The notes under the pieces were generated by a model. It was not told the origin of the DNA, did not search any database, and was given only the letters and a program-made list of their open reading frames with translations. 64,000 nt of DNA, taken from Maricaulis maris MCS10 (GTDB taxonomy: Bacteria; Pseudomonadota; Alphaproteobacteria; Caulobacterales; Maricaulaceae). Numbering within the stretch: the first letter of the stretch is position 1; every line of letters begins with the position of its first letter. This document shows positions 7,168-17,276 of the stretch, piece by piece. The DNA lies in the NCBI RefSeq assembly GCF_000014745.1, contig NC_008347.1:1249501-1313500 (forward strand), given 5' to 3'. Made by a program: the position numbers and the translations under genes.

Positions 7168-8241
7168 TCAGACCTTGATGCTGAATCCGTCCCGCGGCCT
7201 GGCCTTGCCGTCCAGCAAGGCACGGTAAGTGGCGAGGGCGCCGTCGCTTCCTGCTTCACTGCGGAAGTCGAAATAATCCGGTGCGGCGTCGGCAAACTTG
7301 CGCCAGGCGGCCTTGTATCTCTGATCGAACGCTTCCGGTCCCCATTGCTTGATGAGGGTGCGCGCAGCGTCCGGAGCGAAGAAGAATTGTGGTTTGGGCG
7401 GGGGCAGGTCGCGCGGTGGCGCGGATTGCTCCCAATGGGCGCCGCCGACCCGGATATTGGCGGCGAGCTGGCCGGCAAGGCCTTCATGGAGCTTGCGGTT
7501 GAGGTCGGCGTCTCCGGCGAAGTCGACGATCACCGCCGGCGCGGAGGGGGCCAGCGCATCGAGCGCGTCATATGTCGCAACTGAGTCATAGAGGCCCAGG
7601 CCCGACACGAAGTCTGCATTGCCCTTCGACGTCAGGCCGATCGCCTGGCGGCCGCCGCCAGCCTTGAGCGCAAAGGCGAGGGCGATGGCGGTCTTGCTGG
7701 AGGCGCTGGTCAAGAGGACCGGTGCCTCGGTCAGGCCGTTGTCCGGGTCGCGCAGGAAGAAGTCGAGCAACCAGGCGGTGATGAAGAGCGGCTGCAACAC
7801 CATTTGCGCGGCCTCGCCCCTTGATGACCAGCCGGGATCGGCGGCGCAGCGGACATAATTATTGTAGGCGGGGGCCAGCTCGGCGCGGTGTTCGGACGTG
7901 TCGACGAAACCGGCCGGCGTCACCTTGCCGGGACTGACAATCAGTTCTGATGCGGCCGGGAAATAGCCGTAGATCCGCTCGCCGACGGTGAGGCCGTCGA
8001 CCCGGCTTTCAGCGATCTCGGCGAAACCCCATACCGGCAGACGGCAGCGACCGTCATCGCCGGGGAAAAAATCCCAATAGCGCATCGCATCGCCAAAGGC
8101 CGCATAGGTGATGTTGTTGGCGGTCAGCGCAAAACTGTCGACCGACAGGCGGGCTTCGCCCTCGGCGAGCGGTCGCGTCGTCGCCTCGGCGATCCGGACG
8201 TCAGTAATGTTTTTGCGGTCTATGGACAGGGCCCAGTTCAT
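7168..8241 (-). CDS. DUF2855 family protein
   Basis: A 357-residue protein of the DUF2855 family, distantly similar to medium-chain dehydrogenases/reductases. The N-terminal half has the GroES-like pattern (LTANNITYAAFGDAMRYWDFF, then LPVWGFAEI and GERIYGYFP). The middle has a nucleotide-fold-like APVLLTSASSKTAIALAFAL segment, although the standard GxGxxG loop is not obvious. No substrate is known. The ATG at 8241 follows GGGAGAGATCG. It is transcribed away from ccoN and convergently with tal. Confidence 0.85.
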   Translation of the reverse strand: MNWALSIDRKNITDVRIAEATTRPLAEGEARLSVDSFALTANNITYAAFGDAMRYWDFFPGDDGRCRLPVWGFAEIAESRVDGLTVGERIYGYFPAASELIVSPGKVTPAGFVDTSEHRAELAPAYNNYVRCAADPGWSSRGEAAQMVLQPLFITAWLLDFFLRDPDNGLTEAPVLLTSASSKTAIALAFALKAGGGRQAIGLTSKGNADFVSGLGLYDSVATYDALDALAPSAPAVIVDFAGDADLNRKLHEGLAGQLAANIRVGGAHWEQSAPPRDLPPPKPQFFFAPDAARTLIKQWGPEAFDQRYKAAWRKFADAAPDYFDFRSEAGSDGALATYRALLDGKARPRDGFSIKV

Positions 8242-8444
8242 CGATCTCTCCCGTTGACGGTCGTCTTTGCGACCTGATGCCAGGACAGTTCACGGGATCC
8301 TGCTGCGGATCAAGCGCGCAAGCTTCAGGGATGGGATGGGCGAGGCTGAAACTGCAGTGAAAACCGCCCGTGACAAATTGCCATACACATTTTGTGGTGA
8401 AGTGCGCTACACCCGGACAATAACGCGAATCGCCGGGGGCACAC

Positions 8445-10097
8445 ATGATTTCCGCTCAAGGGCTACGACGGGCCGGATCCGACCCGAACACAGCCATCGT
8501 ACTCCTCATCACCGTATTGGGCGCCCTGTGGTCGCTCTTTGCTGCCGCCTATGCTCCGGACGCCGCGATGAAAGGGCAGGCCTGGCTCCTGCTCGGCGGT
8601 TTCCTGACCGGTATTTTCCTGCTGGTTGGCTCGATCGCCGGCGGTGGGGTGATCACCGATGAGCGCGAGTATAACGAGAACCTGATCAAGGCCGGCGTGA
8701 TCGCCTCCATGTTCTGGGGCGTGGTGGGATTGCTGGTCGGCGTTGTCATTGCCTTCCAGCTGGCCTTCCCGGTCCTCAATATCGAGGAATTCGGTTTCAC
8801 CAATTTCGGACGTCTGCGTCCGCTGCACACCTCGGCCGTGATCTTTGCCTTCGGCGGCAATGTACTGATCGCGACGTCCTTCTATGTCGTCCAGCGGACC
8901 TGCCGGACCCGGATCGCTGGCGGCATCTGGCCGTGGTTCGTGTTCTGGGGCTATCAGTTCTTCATCCTGATGGCCGCCTCGGGCTATGTCGTCGGGATCA
9001 CCCAGGGCAAGGAATACGCCGAGCCGGAATGGTATGCTGATCTCTGGCTGACACTGGTCTGGGTGGTCTATCTGCTGGTCTTCCTGGGCACGCTGTGGAA
9101 GCGCAAGGAGCCGCATATCTATGTGGCCAACTGGTTCTACCTGGCCTTCATCGTCACGATTGCCGTCCTGCACGTGATCAACAACCTGTCCATGCCGGTC
9201 TCCTGGCTTGGCTCGCGCTCCTACTCTGCCTTCTCCGGCGTGCAGGATGCCCTGATCCAGTGGTGGTACGGCCATAATGCGGTCGGCTTCTTCCTGACCG
9301 CCGGCTTCCTCGGGATCATGTACTACTTCATCCCCAAGCGGGTGAACCGGCCGGTCTATTCCTATCGCCTGTCGATCATCCACTTCTGGTCGCTGATCTT
9401 CATCTATATCTGGGCCGGACCGCACCACCTGCATTATACGGCCCTGCCGGAATGGGCGCAGACGCTGGGCATGACCTTCTCGATCATGCTGTGGATGCCG
9501 TCCTGGGGCGGAATGATCAACGGTCTGATGACGCTGTCGGGCGCCTGGGACAAGCTGCGCACCGACCCGGTGGTCCGCATGCTGGTGATGTCCGTTGCCT
9601 TCTATGGCATGTCGACCTTTGAAGGTCCGGTGATGTCGATCCGCGCCGTCAACGCCCTGTCGCATTATACCGACTGGACTGTCGGCCATGTGCATTCGGG
9701 GGCGCTTGGCTGGGTCGGCTTCGTCTCCTTCGGTGCCATCTACTGCCTGGTTCCCTGGTTGTGGAAGCGCAAGGGCATGTTCTCCAAGGCCCTCATCGAC
9801 TGGCACTTCTGGGTCGCGACGATCGGCATCCTTCTCTACATCACCTCGATGTGGGCGGCCGGTATCATGCAGGGCCTGATGTGGCGGGCCTATGACAGCC
9901 TCGGCTTCCTGGAATACTCCTTCGTCGAGACCGTCGAAGAGATGCATATCTCCTACATCATCCGGGCTGTCGGCGGGCTGCTCTACCTCGCTGGTGCCCT
10001 CATCATGGCCTACAATGTCTATCGCACCATCAAGGGCGATGTGACCGAGGTCGATGAAGATGTTGTCGATCAACCCTCACTCCAGCCGGCGCAATAG
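8445..10097 (+). CDS. ccoN: Cytochrome c oxidase cbb3 type, subunit I
   Basis: Catalytic subunit of the high-affinity cbb3 terminal oxidase, which reduces O2 to water in the inner membrane. 550 residues and about 12-14 membrane helices. The haem and CuB histidines are visible in [31 protein letters not shown] and [11 protein letters not shown]. ccoO, ccoQ and ccoP follow directly, with ccoO starting 9 nt after the stop. The 203-bp upstream gap shared with the DUF2855 gene shows no convincing TTGAT-N4-ATCAA Fnr/FixK box, so oxygen control is not evident from the sequence. Confidence 0.98.
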   Translation: MISAQGLRRAGSDPNTAIVLLITVLGALWSLFAAAYAPDAAMKGQAWLLLGGFLTGIFLLVGSIAGGGVITDEREYNENLIKAGVIASMFWGVVGLLVGVVIAFQLAFPVLNIEEFGFTNFGRLRPLHTSAVIFAFGGNVLIATSFYVVQRTCRTRIAGGIWPWFVFWGYQFFILMAASGYVVGITQGKEYAEPEWYADLWLTLVWVVYLLVFLGTLWKRKEPHIYVANWFYLAFIVTIAVLHVINNLSMPVSWLGSRSYSAFSGVQDALIQWWYGHNAVGFFLTAGFLGIMYYFIPKRVNRPVYSYRLSIIHFWSLIFIYIWAGPHHLHYTALPEWAQTLGMTFSIMLWMPSWGGMINGLMTLSGAWDKLRTDPVVRMLVMSVAFYGMSTFEGPVMSIRAVNALSHYTDWTVGHVHSGALGWVGFVSFGAIYCLVPWLWKRKGMFSKALIDWHFWVATIGILLYITSMWAAGIMQGLMWRAYDSLGFLEYSFVETVEEMHISYIIRAVGGLLYLAGALIMAYNVYRTIKGDVTEVDEDVVDQPSLQPAQ

Positions 10098-10106
10098 GAG
10101 GTCCTC

Positions 10107-10865
10107 ATGTCAGGGAAAAAATCTCTCTGGAGCGATCTCCACAAATCGCTCTTCGAAAAGAACTCGCTCATCCTCACGGTCGGGGTTCTCGTGACCGTCT
10201 CGATCGGCGGCATTGTCGAGATCGCACCGCTCTTCTACCTCGACTCGACGATCGAGGAGGTTGACGGCATGCGGCCCTACACGCCGCTCGAGCAGCTGGG
10301 ACGCGACATCTATATTCGCGAGGGTTGCTATAACTGCCACTCGCAAATGGTTCGCCCGCTGCGCGACGAGGTCGAACGCTATGGCCACTACTCGCTGGCG
10401 GCCGAGAGCATGTATGACCACCCCTTCCAGTGGGGCTCGAAGCGGACCGGTCCGGACCTCGCCCGCGTCGGTGGCAAGTATTCCGACGAATGGCATCGCG
10501 ATCACATGCGGCGGCCGCAATCGGTGGTGCCGGAGTCGATCATGCCGGCCTATGGCTTCCTGGAGACGTCCGAGCTCGCCTTCGACAATGTCGAGGCCAA
10601 TCTCCGCGCCCTGCGCACGGTGGGTGTGCCCTATGACGACACGATGCTCGCATCGGCCGTGTCGGACATCGAGACCCAGCTGGATCCGTTCGCCGATGAT
10701 TATGACGGCTTCCAGGCGCGCTATCCTGGTGCCGTGATGCGGGAATTCGATGGCAATCCGGACCAGGTGACCGAGCTCGATGCGCTGATCGCCTATCTGC
10801 AGGTGCTCGGCACGATGGTGGATTTCTCCACCTATGAAGCCGAAGCCGATGAAAATCTGAGGTAG
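10107..10865 (+). CDS. ccoO: Cytochrome c oxidase cbb3 type, subunit II (mono-haem cytochrome c)
   Basis: A 252-residue membrane-anchored cytochrome c that passes electrons from CcoP to CcoN. One N-terminal helix (about residues 20-45, [20 protein letters not shown]) is followed by a periplasmic domain with one haem site, CYNCHSQM, first Cys at residue 74. The probable axial methionine is in [16 protein letters not shown] lies just upstream of the ATG. It is the second gene of ccoNOQP. Confidence 0.97.
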   Translation: MSGKKSLWSDLHKSLFEKNSLILTVGVLVTVSIGGIVEIAPLFYLDSTIEEVDGMRPYTPLEQLGRDIYIREGCYNCHSQMVRPLRDEVERYGHYSLAAESMYDHPFQWGSKRTGPDLARVGGKYSDEWHRDHMRRPQSVVPESIMPAYGFLETSELAFDNVEANLRALRTVGVPYDDTMLASAVSDIETQLDPFADDYDGFQARYPGAVMREFDGNPDQVTELDALIAYLQVLGTMVDFSTYEAEADENLR

Positions 10866-10869
10866 GGCG

Positions 10870-11067
10870 ATGTACGAACTCCTCTCCACCTTCGCGCAGA
10901 CCTGGGGCCTGCTGGTCTTTGTCGTCCTGTTCGGCACAGCGCTCGTTTACGCGCTCTGGCCACGCAACCAGGCCCGGTTCGATGCTGCGGCCAGCGCCCC
11001 ACTTGTTGAAAACGACGCTCCGGCTCCGGCCGGCGAGACCGAGGACGAGACCCATGTCCGAGCATGA
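10870..11067 (+). CDS. ccoQ: Cbb3-type oxidase component CcoQ (FixQ)
   Basis: A 65-residue single-helix membrane protein (LLVFVVLFGTALVYALWP), the small subunit thought to help stabilise the cbb3 complex. Identification rests on size, topology, the YALWPRNQ motif after the helix, and position between ccoO and ccoP. It starts 4 nt after ccoO and overlaps the ccoP start by 14 nt, which suggests coupled translation. Confidence 0.9.
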   Translation: MYELLSTFAQTWGLLVFVVLFGTALVYALWPRNQARFDAAASAPLVENDAPAPAGETEDETHVRA

Positions 11068-11977
11068 CGAGACACGCGAAACCGACGCGCATTCCGGAAC
11101 CGCAACAACCGGCCACGAATGGGATGGCATCAAGGAGCTCGACACGCCATTGCCGCGTTGGTGGCTCTATATCTTCTACGCCTCGATCGTCTGGTCGGTG
11201 GTTTATTGGGTCCTGATGCCGGCCTGGCCGGCGCTGCCGGGACTGGCCGGCGAGACCGACCACACACGTGGCCTGCGCAACCATTCCGAGCGGGCAAATG
11301 TCGCGCTGGCCCTTGATGCGCTGGCGGCAGAACGCGCTGACGGGTTCGCGGCGCTGGAAGGCGCGTCGATCACCGAGATCGAGAATGATCCGGACCTGCT
11401 CGGCTTCGTCTTTGCGGCCGGTGAGGCCGTATTCGGCGATAACTGCGCGACCTGCCACGGAACGGGTGCCCAGGGTTTTGTCGGATATCCCAACCTGAAT
11501 GATGATGTCTGGCTGTGGGGCGGCTCGTATGACGATATCCGCACCACTCTCGCCGTTGGCATCCGGGCGGAGCATCCCGACACGCGTTTCTCGCAGATGC
11601 CGGCTTTCGGGCGGGATGAATTGCTGACGCGCAGCGAGATCGCCGACACGGCCGATTACGTCCTGTCGCTGTCCGGTGTCGAGGCCGACAGCGCGGCCAT
11701 CGCCCGCGGCGCTGTGATCTACGACGCCCAGTGCGCCAGCTGCCACATGCCGGGCGGTGTTGGCGACCGGGTCCAGGGTGCGCCTGATCTGACCGACCGG
11801 GACTGGCTCTATGGCGGCAGTCGCGACCAGGTCATCGCCAGCATCCATCGCGGGCCCTATGGCGTCATGCCGGCCTGGGAAGGTCGGCTCGACGAGGCAA
11901 CACTCGATGCCATGGCCGCTTATGTGTTCCTCTTGGGAGGCGGGGAGGGTGCGTCAGAGCGCCCCACCGGGCAGTAG
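11054..11977 (+). CDS. ccoP: Cytochrome c oxidase cbb3 type, subunit III (di-haem cytochrome c)
   Basis: A 307-residue di-haem cytochrome c that receives electrons from soluble c-type cytochromes. The N-terminus has the conserved GHEWDGIKELDTPLPRWW segment, then one membrane helix (about residues 38-60), then two haem domains with CATCH (Cys 131) and CASCH (Cys 227). Axial methionines are likely in FSQMPAFG and GVMPAWEG. The ATG at 11054 lies inside ccoQ; starts further upstream in this frame do not look like CcoP. Confidence 0.97.
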   Translation: MSEHDETRETDAHSGTATTGHEWDGIKELDTPLPRWWLYIFYASIVWSVVYWVLMPAWPALPGLAGETDHTRGLRNHSERANVALALDALAAERADGFAALEGASITEIENDPDLLGFVFAAGEAVFGDNCATCHGTGAQGFVGYPNLNDDVWLWGGSYDDIRTTLAVGIRAEHPDTRFSQMPAFGRDELLTRSEIADTADYVLSLSGVEADSAAIARGAVIYDAQCASCHMPGGVGDRVQGAPDLTDRDWLYGGSRDQVIASIHRGPYGVMPAWEGRLDEATLDAMAAYVFLLGGGEGASERPTGQ

Positions 11978-12018
11978 GTCGCATGTGAGCGGCTGTCCGG
12001 CTCCTGTATGAAGCCGTC

Positions 12019-13500
12019 ATGACCCAGCCAACTGCCCAGCAACAGGCCGCGGCCGGCATTCCCCGGTCGCAGGCCGAGGCCGTCAACGCGGCCGAGACGC
12101 GCGAGCTCTACAAGAAGCGCGAGCCGATCTATCCCAAGCTGGCGCACGGCAAGTTCCGTTTTGCCAAATGGGTGGTGATGGCGGTCACGCTGGGGATTTA
12201 CTATCTGGTCCCCTTCCTGCGCTGGGACCGGGGTGAGGGCGCGCCGGACCAGGCCGTGCTGATCGATTTTGCCGGCCGTCGCTTCTACTTCTTCTTCATC
12301 GAGATCTGGCCGCAGGAAATCTATTACGTCACCGGGCTGCTGATCATCGCCGCGCTGGGCCTCTTCCTCGCCAGCGCGCTGTTCGGGCGGGTCTGGTGTG
12401 GCTATGCCTGCCCGCAAACGGTCTGGACCGATCTCTTCATCATGGTCGAGCGCCTGTTCGAGGGCGATCGCAATGCCCGCATCAAGCTGGACCGGGCCGG
12501 GTGGACGACTGACAAGGCGCTGCGCAAGGTCGGCAAGCACGCGGTCTGGCTGTTGATCGCCTTCGGGACCGGCGGTGCCTGGATCCTCTATTTCCACGAT
12601 GCCTGGGACACGCTGGCGAATTTCTTCGCCGGTACGGCGGCGCCGTCCTCCTATGTGTTTGCCGGTGTGCTGACCTTCACCACCTATGCCCTCGCCGGAA
12701 CCATGCGTGAGCAGGTCTGCACCTATATGTGCCCCTGGCCACGCATCCAGGCCGCCATGACGGATCGCGAAGCGCTGAACGTCACCTATCGCGTCGATCG
12801 TGGTGAACCGCGCGGCGCTCACAAGAAGAATGAAAGCTGGGACAATCGCGGCGATTGCATCGACTGCAAGCAGTGCGTGGCGGTCTGCCCGATGGGGATC
12901 GATATCCGCGACGGCGCCCAGCTGGAATGCATCCAGTGCGCCCTGTGCATCGATGCCTGCGACGACATCATGGCCAAGGTCGACCGTCCGACGGGTCTGA
13001 TCACCTATGAGACCGATGACAATGTCGACCGTTTCGTGGCGGGTGAGAAACCGCGCTACCGTTTTCTTCGGGCCCGGACGATGGTCTATGCGGTGTCACT
13101 GGCGATCGTGTGCGCGGTGATGCTGGCCGGGCTGGTCATGCGCACCGAGCTCGACCTGAATTCGCAGCGCGACCGCAATCCGAATTATGTGCGGCTGTCA
13201 GACGGTTCGGTACGGAACGGGTATTCGCTGACCGTCATCAACAAGGCGACAACGCCGCGCGTGCTTCAGCTCGCCATCGACGGCGATACCGCTTTCCAGA
13301 CCCGCGTTCTGGGCGCTCCGGCGGATGCGCCCGGACGGTTGGAGGTCGGCGCCGACACGACACAGGACTTTGTCATCTATCTGACCCTGCCAGGCGAGGC
13401 GATCGACGGTCCACGCGAGGACTTCCAGTTCCGGGTCACCGATCCGTCGACCGGCGAGACCGCGACCACCCGATCCGTCCTGATCACCGGAGCTGATTGA
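12019..13500 (+). CDS. ccoG: Cytochrome c oxidase accessory protein CcoG (FixG/RdxA)
   Basis: A 493-residue polyferredoxin-like membrane protein that assists cbb3 oxidase biogenesis, probably as a cupric reductase feeding copper delivery. It has several membrane helices, CGYACPQTVW and CTYMCPWPRIQ motifs, and two ferredoxin-type [4Fe-4S] motifs (CIDCKQCVAVCP and CIQCALCIDAC) near residues 280-315. An Ig-like periplasmic C-terminal domain follows the last helix. It is the first gene of the ccoGHIS assembly group, 41 nt after ccoP. Confidence 0.96.
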   Translation: MTQPTAQQQAAAGIPRSQAEAVNAAETRELYKKREPIYPKLAHGKFRFAKWVVMAVTLGIYYLVPFLRWDRGEGAPDQAVLIDFAGRRFYFFFIEIWPQEIYYVTGLLIIAALGLFLASALFGRVWCGYACPQTVWTDLFIMVERLFEGDRNARIKLDRAGWTTDKALRKVGKHAVWLLIAFGTGGAWILYFHDAWDTLANFFAGTAAPSSYVFAGVLTFTTYALAGTMREQVCTYMCPWPRIQAAMTDREALNVTYRVDRGEPRGAHKKNESWDNRGDCIDCKQCVAVCPMGIDIRDGAQLECIQCALCIDACDDIMAKVDRPTGLITYETDDNVDRFVAGEKPRYRFLRARTMVYAVSLAIVCAVMLAGLVMRTELDLNSQRDRNPNYVRLSDGSVRNGYSLTVINKATTPRVLQLAIDGDTAFQTRVLGAPADAPGRLEVGADTTQDFVIYLTLPGEAIDGPREDFQFRVTDPSTGETATTRSVLITGAD

Positions 13501-13503
13501 GCC

Positions 13504-13974
13504 ATGCGAAACCCGTTCAACCCGCTGCGCGGCTGGCACGTCCTGATCCTGATCCTGATGTTTTTCGGCGTCACGATCGGCGTCAACGCGACCTTCGTGA
13601 CGCTTGCCCTGTCCAGTCATCCCGGCGAAGACGTGCCGCGCTCCTACGTGCAGGGCCTCAATTACAATGACACGCTGGACCGCCGCAACGCCCAGGCCGC
13701 CCTGGGCTGGTCGGCGCGGGTCAACCAGGTTGATGGCGATCTCGTCCTCGCCATTGATGATGCGGACGGGGCGGCTGTCGCCGGCCTCCAGCTGGCCGGC
13801 CAGCTGATCCACCCCGCGGATACGGGCGCTGACTGTGACCTCGCTTTCACCGAGGCCCGGCCGGGTGTCTATCGCTCGACGCTGCCTTGCGGCGAGGCCG
13901 GTGATTGGCGTTTGCGTGTGCATACGGTGGACGGCCCGCCGTTCGAGATGATGCACGCTTTGAGGCTGCCATGA
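13504..13974 (+). CDS. ccoH: Cbb3 oxidase assembly protein CcoH (FixH)
   Basis: A 156-residue protein with one N-terminal membrane helix (WHVLILILMFFGVTIGVNATF) and a periplasmic beta-rich domain. FixH/CcoH is required for cbb3 assembly and interacts with early subunit complexes. The family signature GLNYNDTL follows the helix. It begins 3 nt after ccoG and its stop overlaps the ccoI start (ATGA), so all three are probably coupled. Confidence 0.93.
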   Translation: MRNPFNPLRGWHVLILILMFFGVTIGVNATFVTLALSSHPGEDVPRSYVQGLNYNDTLDRRNAQAALGWSARVNQVDGDLVLAIDDADGAAVAGLQLAGQLIHPADTGADCDLAFTEARPGVYRSTLPCGEAGDWRLRVHTVDGPPFEMMHALRLP

Positions 13975-16157
13975 CGGCGGCTGTCGCCGGGGCGGCGATG
14001 GCCGGACATGCCGACCCGCAGGCCTTCGTGCGGGAAAGCGATGGCGAGGCCAGTCTCGATCTGCTGGTCCGCGGTGCCACCTGTGCCGGCTGTATCGCCC
14101 GTATCGAAGGCGGGCTGAAGGCGGATGCCCGTGTCACCCAGGCTCGTCTGAACTTGTCGACCGGCCGGCTGAACCTGCGCTGGACCGGATCTGCAGACCT
14201 TGCGCGCGACTATGTCGATACATTGGGCCGGCTGGGCTATCCGGCGACGCCCTATGAACCGGAGAGCGAGGCCGATCCGCAAAAGGAAGATGAGCGCAAA
14301 CTCCTCTATGCGCTCGCGGTGGCCGGCTTCGGCATGGCCAATGTCATGTTACTCTCGATTTCGGTCTGGGCCGGCGGCGAGGAGATGAGCGCCAGCCTGC
14401 AGGCGTTGATGCATCGCGGCTCCGCCCTGATTGCCCTGCCGGTCGCGGCGTACGCTGGCCAGCCCTTCTTCCGTTCTGCCGTGACCGCCCTGCGCAGCGG
14501 TCACGTCAACATGGATGTACCGATTTCGCTGGCGGTCCTGCTGGCCTGCGGCCTGTCGGTCTGGGAAACCTTTATCGGTCACGGACAGACCTATTACGAC
14601 GCAGCTGTCATGCTGCTCTTCTTCCTGCTTATTGGCCGCTTTCTCGATATGCGCCTGCGCGCCCGCGCCGGCGAGGCCGCCCGAGGACTCGCGGCGATGC
14701 AGGCCGCCACCGCCAATCGTCTGGAAGCCGATGGCCGCGTCCGCGCCATCCCGGCGCGCGATGTGAAGGCGGGCGACCGGCTGGTCCTCGCTGCCGGTGA
14801 CCGCGTCCCGGTCGATGCGACCATTTGTGAGGGCGAGGGCGCGCTGGACGGCTCGCTCGTGACCGGTGAAACAGCGCCCGTCATTGCCAAGCCGGGGCTC
14901 GACGTTTTTTCCGGCATGCTCAATCTCGACGGCAAGCTGGTGCTCGAAGCGCGCAGTGATCGCGACCATTCGCTGCTGGCCGAGATCACCCGGCTCGTGG
15001 AAGCCGGTGAGCAGGCGCGCTCGCGCTATGTCCGTCTGGCCGACCAGGCGGCGCGGCTCTATGTACCGGTCGTGCACGGGTTGGCGGCGCTGACGCTGAT
15101 CGGCTGGCTGGTGATCGGTGGCGAGGCGCGTCCGGCCATCATCAACGCCATTGCGGTGCTTATCATCACCTGTCCCTGCGCGCTGGGGCTGGCGGTGCCG
15201 GCCGTTCAGGTCGTGGCGTCGGGGCGGCTCTACCGTGAGGGCGTGCTGGTGAAATCCGGCGATGCGCTGGAGCGTTTCGCAGGCATTGATACCGTGGTGT
15301 TCGACAAGACCGGCACCCTGACCGAGGGACGCCCGCGCCTGATCAATCAGGACGCGTTGCCGGACGGCATGCTGGAGCAGGCCGCACGCCTGGCCCGTAC
15401 CAGTCGTCATCCGCTCTCGCGCGCCATTGCTGATGCCGCCGGCATGGGCGAGGCCGCGGCCGGGGTCCGCGAAGTGCCGGGAGGCGGTCTGGAAGCCGAA
15501 CAGGACGGCATGCTGGTCCGCTTTGGCGCAGCGAACTGGATGGGAATTGACGCCCATTCCGACCCGCATACGGAAGCCTGGCTGCAGGTCGGAACGGACA
15601 GGCCGGTCCGCTTTTGTTTCGAGGACAGTCTGCGCCCGGATGCCAAGGCTGTGATCGCGGGCCTGAAGGCGCGGGGCTGCGGCGTGACCCTGCTGTCCGG
15701 TGACCGGCCCGGTCCGGTCAATGCGGTGGCAATGGAGCTTGGCATTGACGATTGGCACGCAGGCCTTCAGCCACGCGACAAGATTGACCGGCTTGAAGCC
15801 TTGAAAGCACAGGGACGGGTCGTGGCGATGATCGGCGACGGGATCAATGACGCGCCGGCCCTGGCGGCGGCCCATGTCTCTGTCTCGCTCGCCTCTGCCG
15901 CTGAGATTTCCCAGGCCGCCGCCGATTTCGTGTTGCAGGGCGACAAGCTGGCGGCCTGCCTGGTCACGCTGGATGTATCGCGGTCGGCGCGGCGGCGTGT
16001 ATTGGAGAATTTCGGTCTGGCGGCCGCCTATAATGCGATTGCGGTACCGATGGCCGTCGCCGGACTGGTGACGCCGCTGATTGCCGCCATCGCCATGTCG
16101 GCGTCCTCGGTCCTGGTCACGCTGAATGCGCTCCGGCTGGCGCGGAGAACGCGCTGA
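13971..16157 (+). CDS. ccoI: Copper-translocating P-type ATPase CcoI (FixI)
   Basis: A 728-residue P1B-type ATPase that supplies copper for the CuB centre of cbb3 oxidase. It has an N-terminal heavy-metal domain with a CAGC site (C38, C41), the membrane CPC motif (C401-P-C403), the phosphorylation site DKTGT at D445 and the hinge MIGDGINDAP. The start at 13971 overlaps the ccoH stop codon; translation from further upstream would run through ccoH. Gene context (ccoG, ccoH, ccoS) distinguishes it from a CopA-type detoxification pump. Confidence 0.96.
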   Translation: MTAAVAGAAMAGHADPQAFVRESDGEASLDLLVRGATCAGCIARIEGGLKADARVTQARLNLSTGRLNLRWTGSADLARDYVDTLGRLGYPATPYEPESEADPQKEDERKLLYALAVAGFGMANVMLLSISVWAGGEEMSASLQALMHRGSALIALPVAAYAGQPFFRSAVTALRSGHVNMDVPISLAVLLACGLSVWETFIGHGQTYYDAAVMLLFFLLIGRFLDMRLRARAGEAARGLAAMQAATANRLEADGRVRAIPARDVKAGDRLVLAAGDRVPVDATICEGEGALDGSLVTGETAPVIAKPGLDVFSGMLNLDGKLVLEARSDRDHSLLAEITRLVEAGEQARSRYVRLADQAARLYVPVVHGLAALTLIGWLVIGGEARPAIINAIAVLIITCPCALGLAVPAVQVVASGRLYREGVLVKSGDALERFAGIDTVVFDKTGTLTEGRPRLINQDALPDGMLEQAARLARTSRHPLSRAIADAAGMGEAAAGVREVPGGGLEAEQDGMLVRFGAANWMGIDAHSDPHTEAWLQVGTDRPVRFCFEDSLRPDAKAVIAGLKARGCGVTLLSGDRPGPVNAVAMELGIDDWHAGLQPRDKIDRLEALKAQGRVVAMIGDGINDAPALAAAHVSVSLASAAEISQAAADFVLQGDKLAACLVTLDVSRSARRRVLENFGLAAAYNAIAVPMAVAGLVTPLIAAIAMSASSVLVTLNALRLARRTR

Positions 16158-16381
16158 TGTCGGTTCTGATCTGGATGATCCCGGTGGCCATTGCGATGGG
16201 CGCCCTGGGCCTTGCCGGTTTCCTGTGGAGTCTCCGCTCGGGCCAGTATGAGGATATGGACGGCGCCGCCCAGCGGATGCTGATGGACGATGATGCGCCG
16301 TTGCCGTCGCGCGATTCTGAAACCGGCGAGGGTGCGCAGGATGATGGTCAGATCGACGGCGATGCGCGCCGCGATGCCTGA
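16157..16381 (+). CDS. ccoS: Cbb3 oxidase maturation protein CcoS (FixS)
   Basis: A 74-residue membrane protein with one N-terminal helix (LIWMIPVAIAMGALGLAGFLW) followed by the family motif SGQYEDMDGAAQRML. CcoS is needed for cofactor insertion into CcoN. It overlaps ccoI by one base (TGATG). The acidic C-terminal tail after residue 48 is longer than in the shortest homologues and looks disordered. Confidence 0.95.
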   Translation: MSVLIWMIPVAIAMGALGLAGFLWSLRSGQYEDMDGAAQRMLMDDDAPLPSRDSETGEGAQDDGQIDGDARRDA

Positions 16382-16382
16382 G

Positions 16383-17129
16383 CTATTCGGCCGGCAGGAA
16401 GTCCCGATAGGCATGCCAGGAGGCTAGCGCGATCCACGGGAAGGTGATGGCCAGGCCGACGCCGAAGGCGGCGATCCCGGCGCCGATGGCGAAGGCGATC
16501 AACCAGGCCCAGGTCAGCAGCACAAAGGGTTGGGCAGCGACAGCCCGCAGGCTGGTGACCAGTGCGGTGACAGCGTCGACATCGCGATCGACCAGCATGG
16601 GGAAGGCGAGGACGGAGATCGAAAAGGCCAGGGTCGCCAGAATGCCGCCGATCAGAGTTCCGATCGCCAACAGGGTGAGGCCGGCACCATCGCTCAGCAG
16701 GAAATTGAGGAATGGCCCGGGATCAAGCGGGCTGAAGGGCGCAATGAGGACCAGCAGGAATTGCGCGATCCGCACCCACAAAAGCAGCAAGAGCAGGAGC
16801 AGCAGGCTGAGAAAGCCGATCTGGGACAAACGGTCGGGCATGCGCGAGATGATGACGCGGAAGCGCGGGGTTTCGCCGCGTTCAATCGCCCGGCTGACCT
16901 GGTAGATACCGATTGCGAAGGCCGGGCCGACAAGGGCAAACCCGCTAAGCGCAACGGGGATGGCGGAGGCCAGTCCGATACTGGTCAGACCAACGCTGAC
17001 CGTCAGCCCGATGAGGACGAAAATGGCGCCATAGGTCAGGCAGACCCGGGGCGCCTTGATGAAATCCTGCCAGCCAGCTTGCAACCATTTCCACGGAGCA
17101 TCGCGTCTGACATGCTGCAATTTCATCAT
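16383..17129 (-). CDS. DUF2189 family integral membrane protein
   Basis: A membrane protein of about 248 residues with roughly six hydrophobic segments, including an unusually pure leucine run (LSLLLLLLLLLWVRIAQFLL). The order of segments and the AGWQDFIKAPRVCLTYGAIF opening fit the DUF2189 family, which is often found near cytochrome oxidase genes in alphaproteobacteria. Function unknown. I prefer the ATG at 17129 (a second ATG follows at 17126) because AGGGGAG lies 6 nt upstream; an in-frame ATG at 17156 lacks a site. It is convergent with ccoS, with one base between the coding regions. Confidence 0.82.
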   Translation of the reverse strand: MMKLQHVRRDAPWKWLQAGWQDFIKAPRVCLTYGAIFVLIGLTVSVGLTSIGLASAIPVALSGFALVGPAFAIGIYQVSRAIERGETPRFRVIISRMPDRLSQIGFLSLLLLLLLLLWVRIAQFLLVLIAPFSPLDPGPFLNFLLSDGAGLTLLAIGTLIGGILATLAFSISVLAFPMLVDRDVDAVTALVTSLRAVAAQPFVLLTWAWLIAFAIGAGIAAFGVGLAITFPWIALASWHAYRDFLPAE

Positions 17130-17276
17130 CTTGAGCTCCCCTTGATGCCCAATCACTAAGCTGTATCGGCCCTTGCGGCAATACGCCGTACTTTTTTTAT
17201 GGCTTTCCCGCTGTCATGCATCAACAGGGGCCGTACCGGACAAGGAAAGTCGCGTGGCCAGGGGAGTAACCGAGCG

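Noticed and set aside
8463-10073. A 536-codon leftward open frame rich in His, Gln and Asp
   Set aside because: Antisense to ccoN; its composition is what reverse-reading a membrane-protein gene gives.
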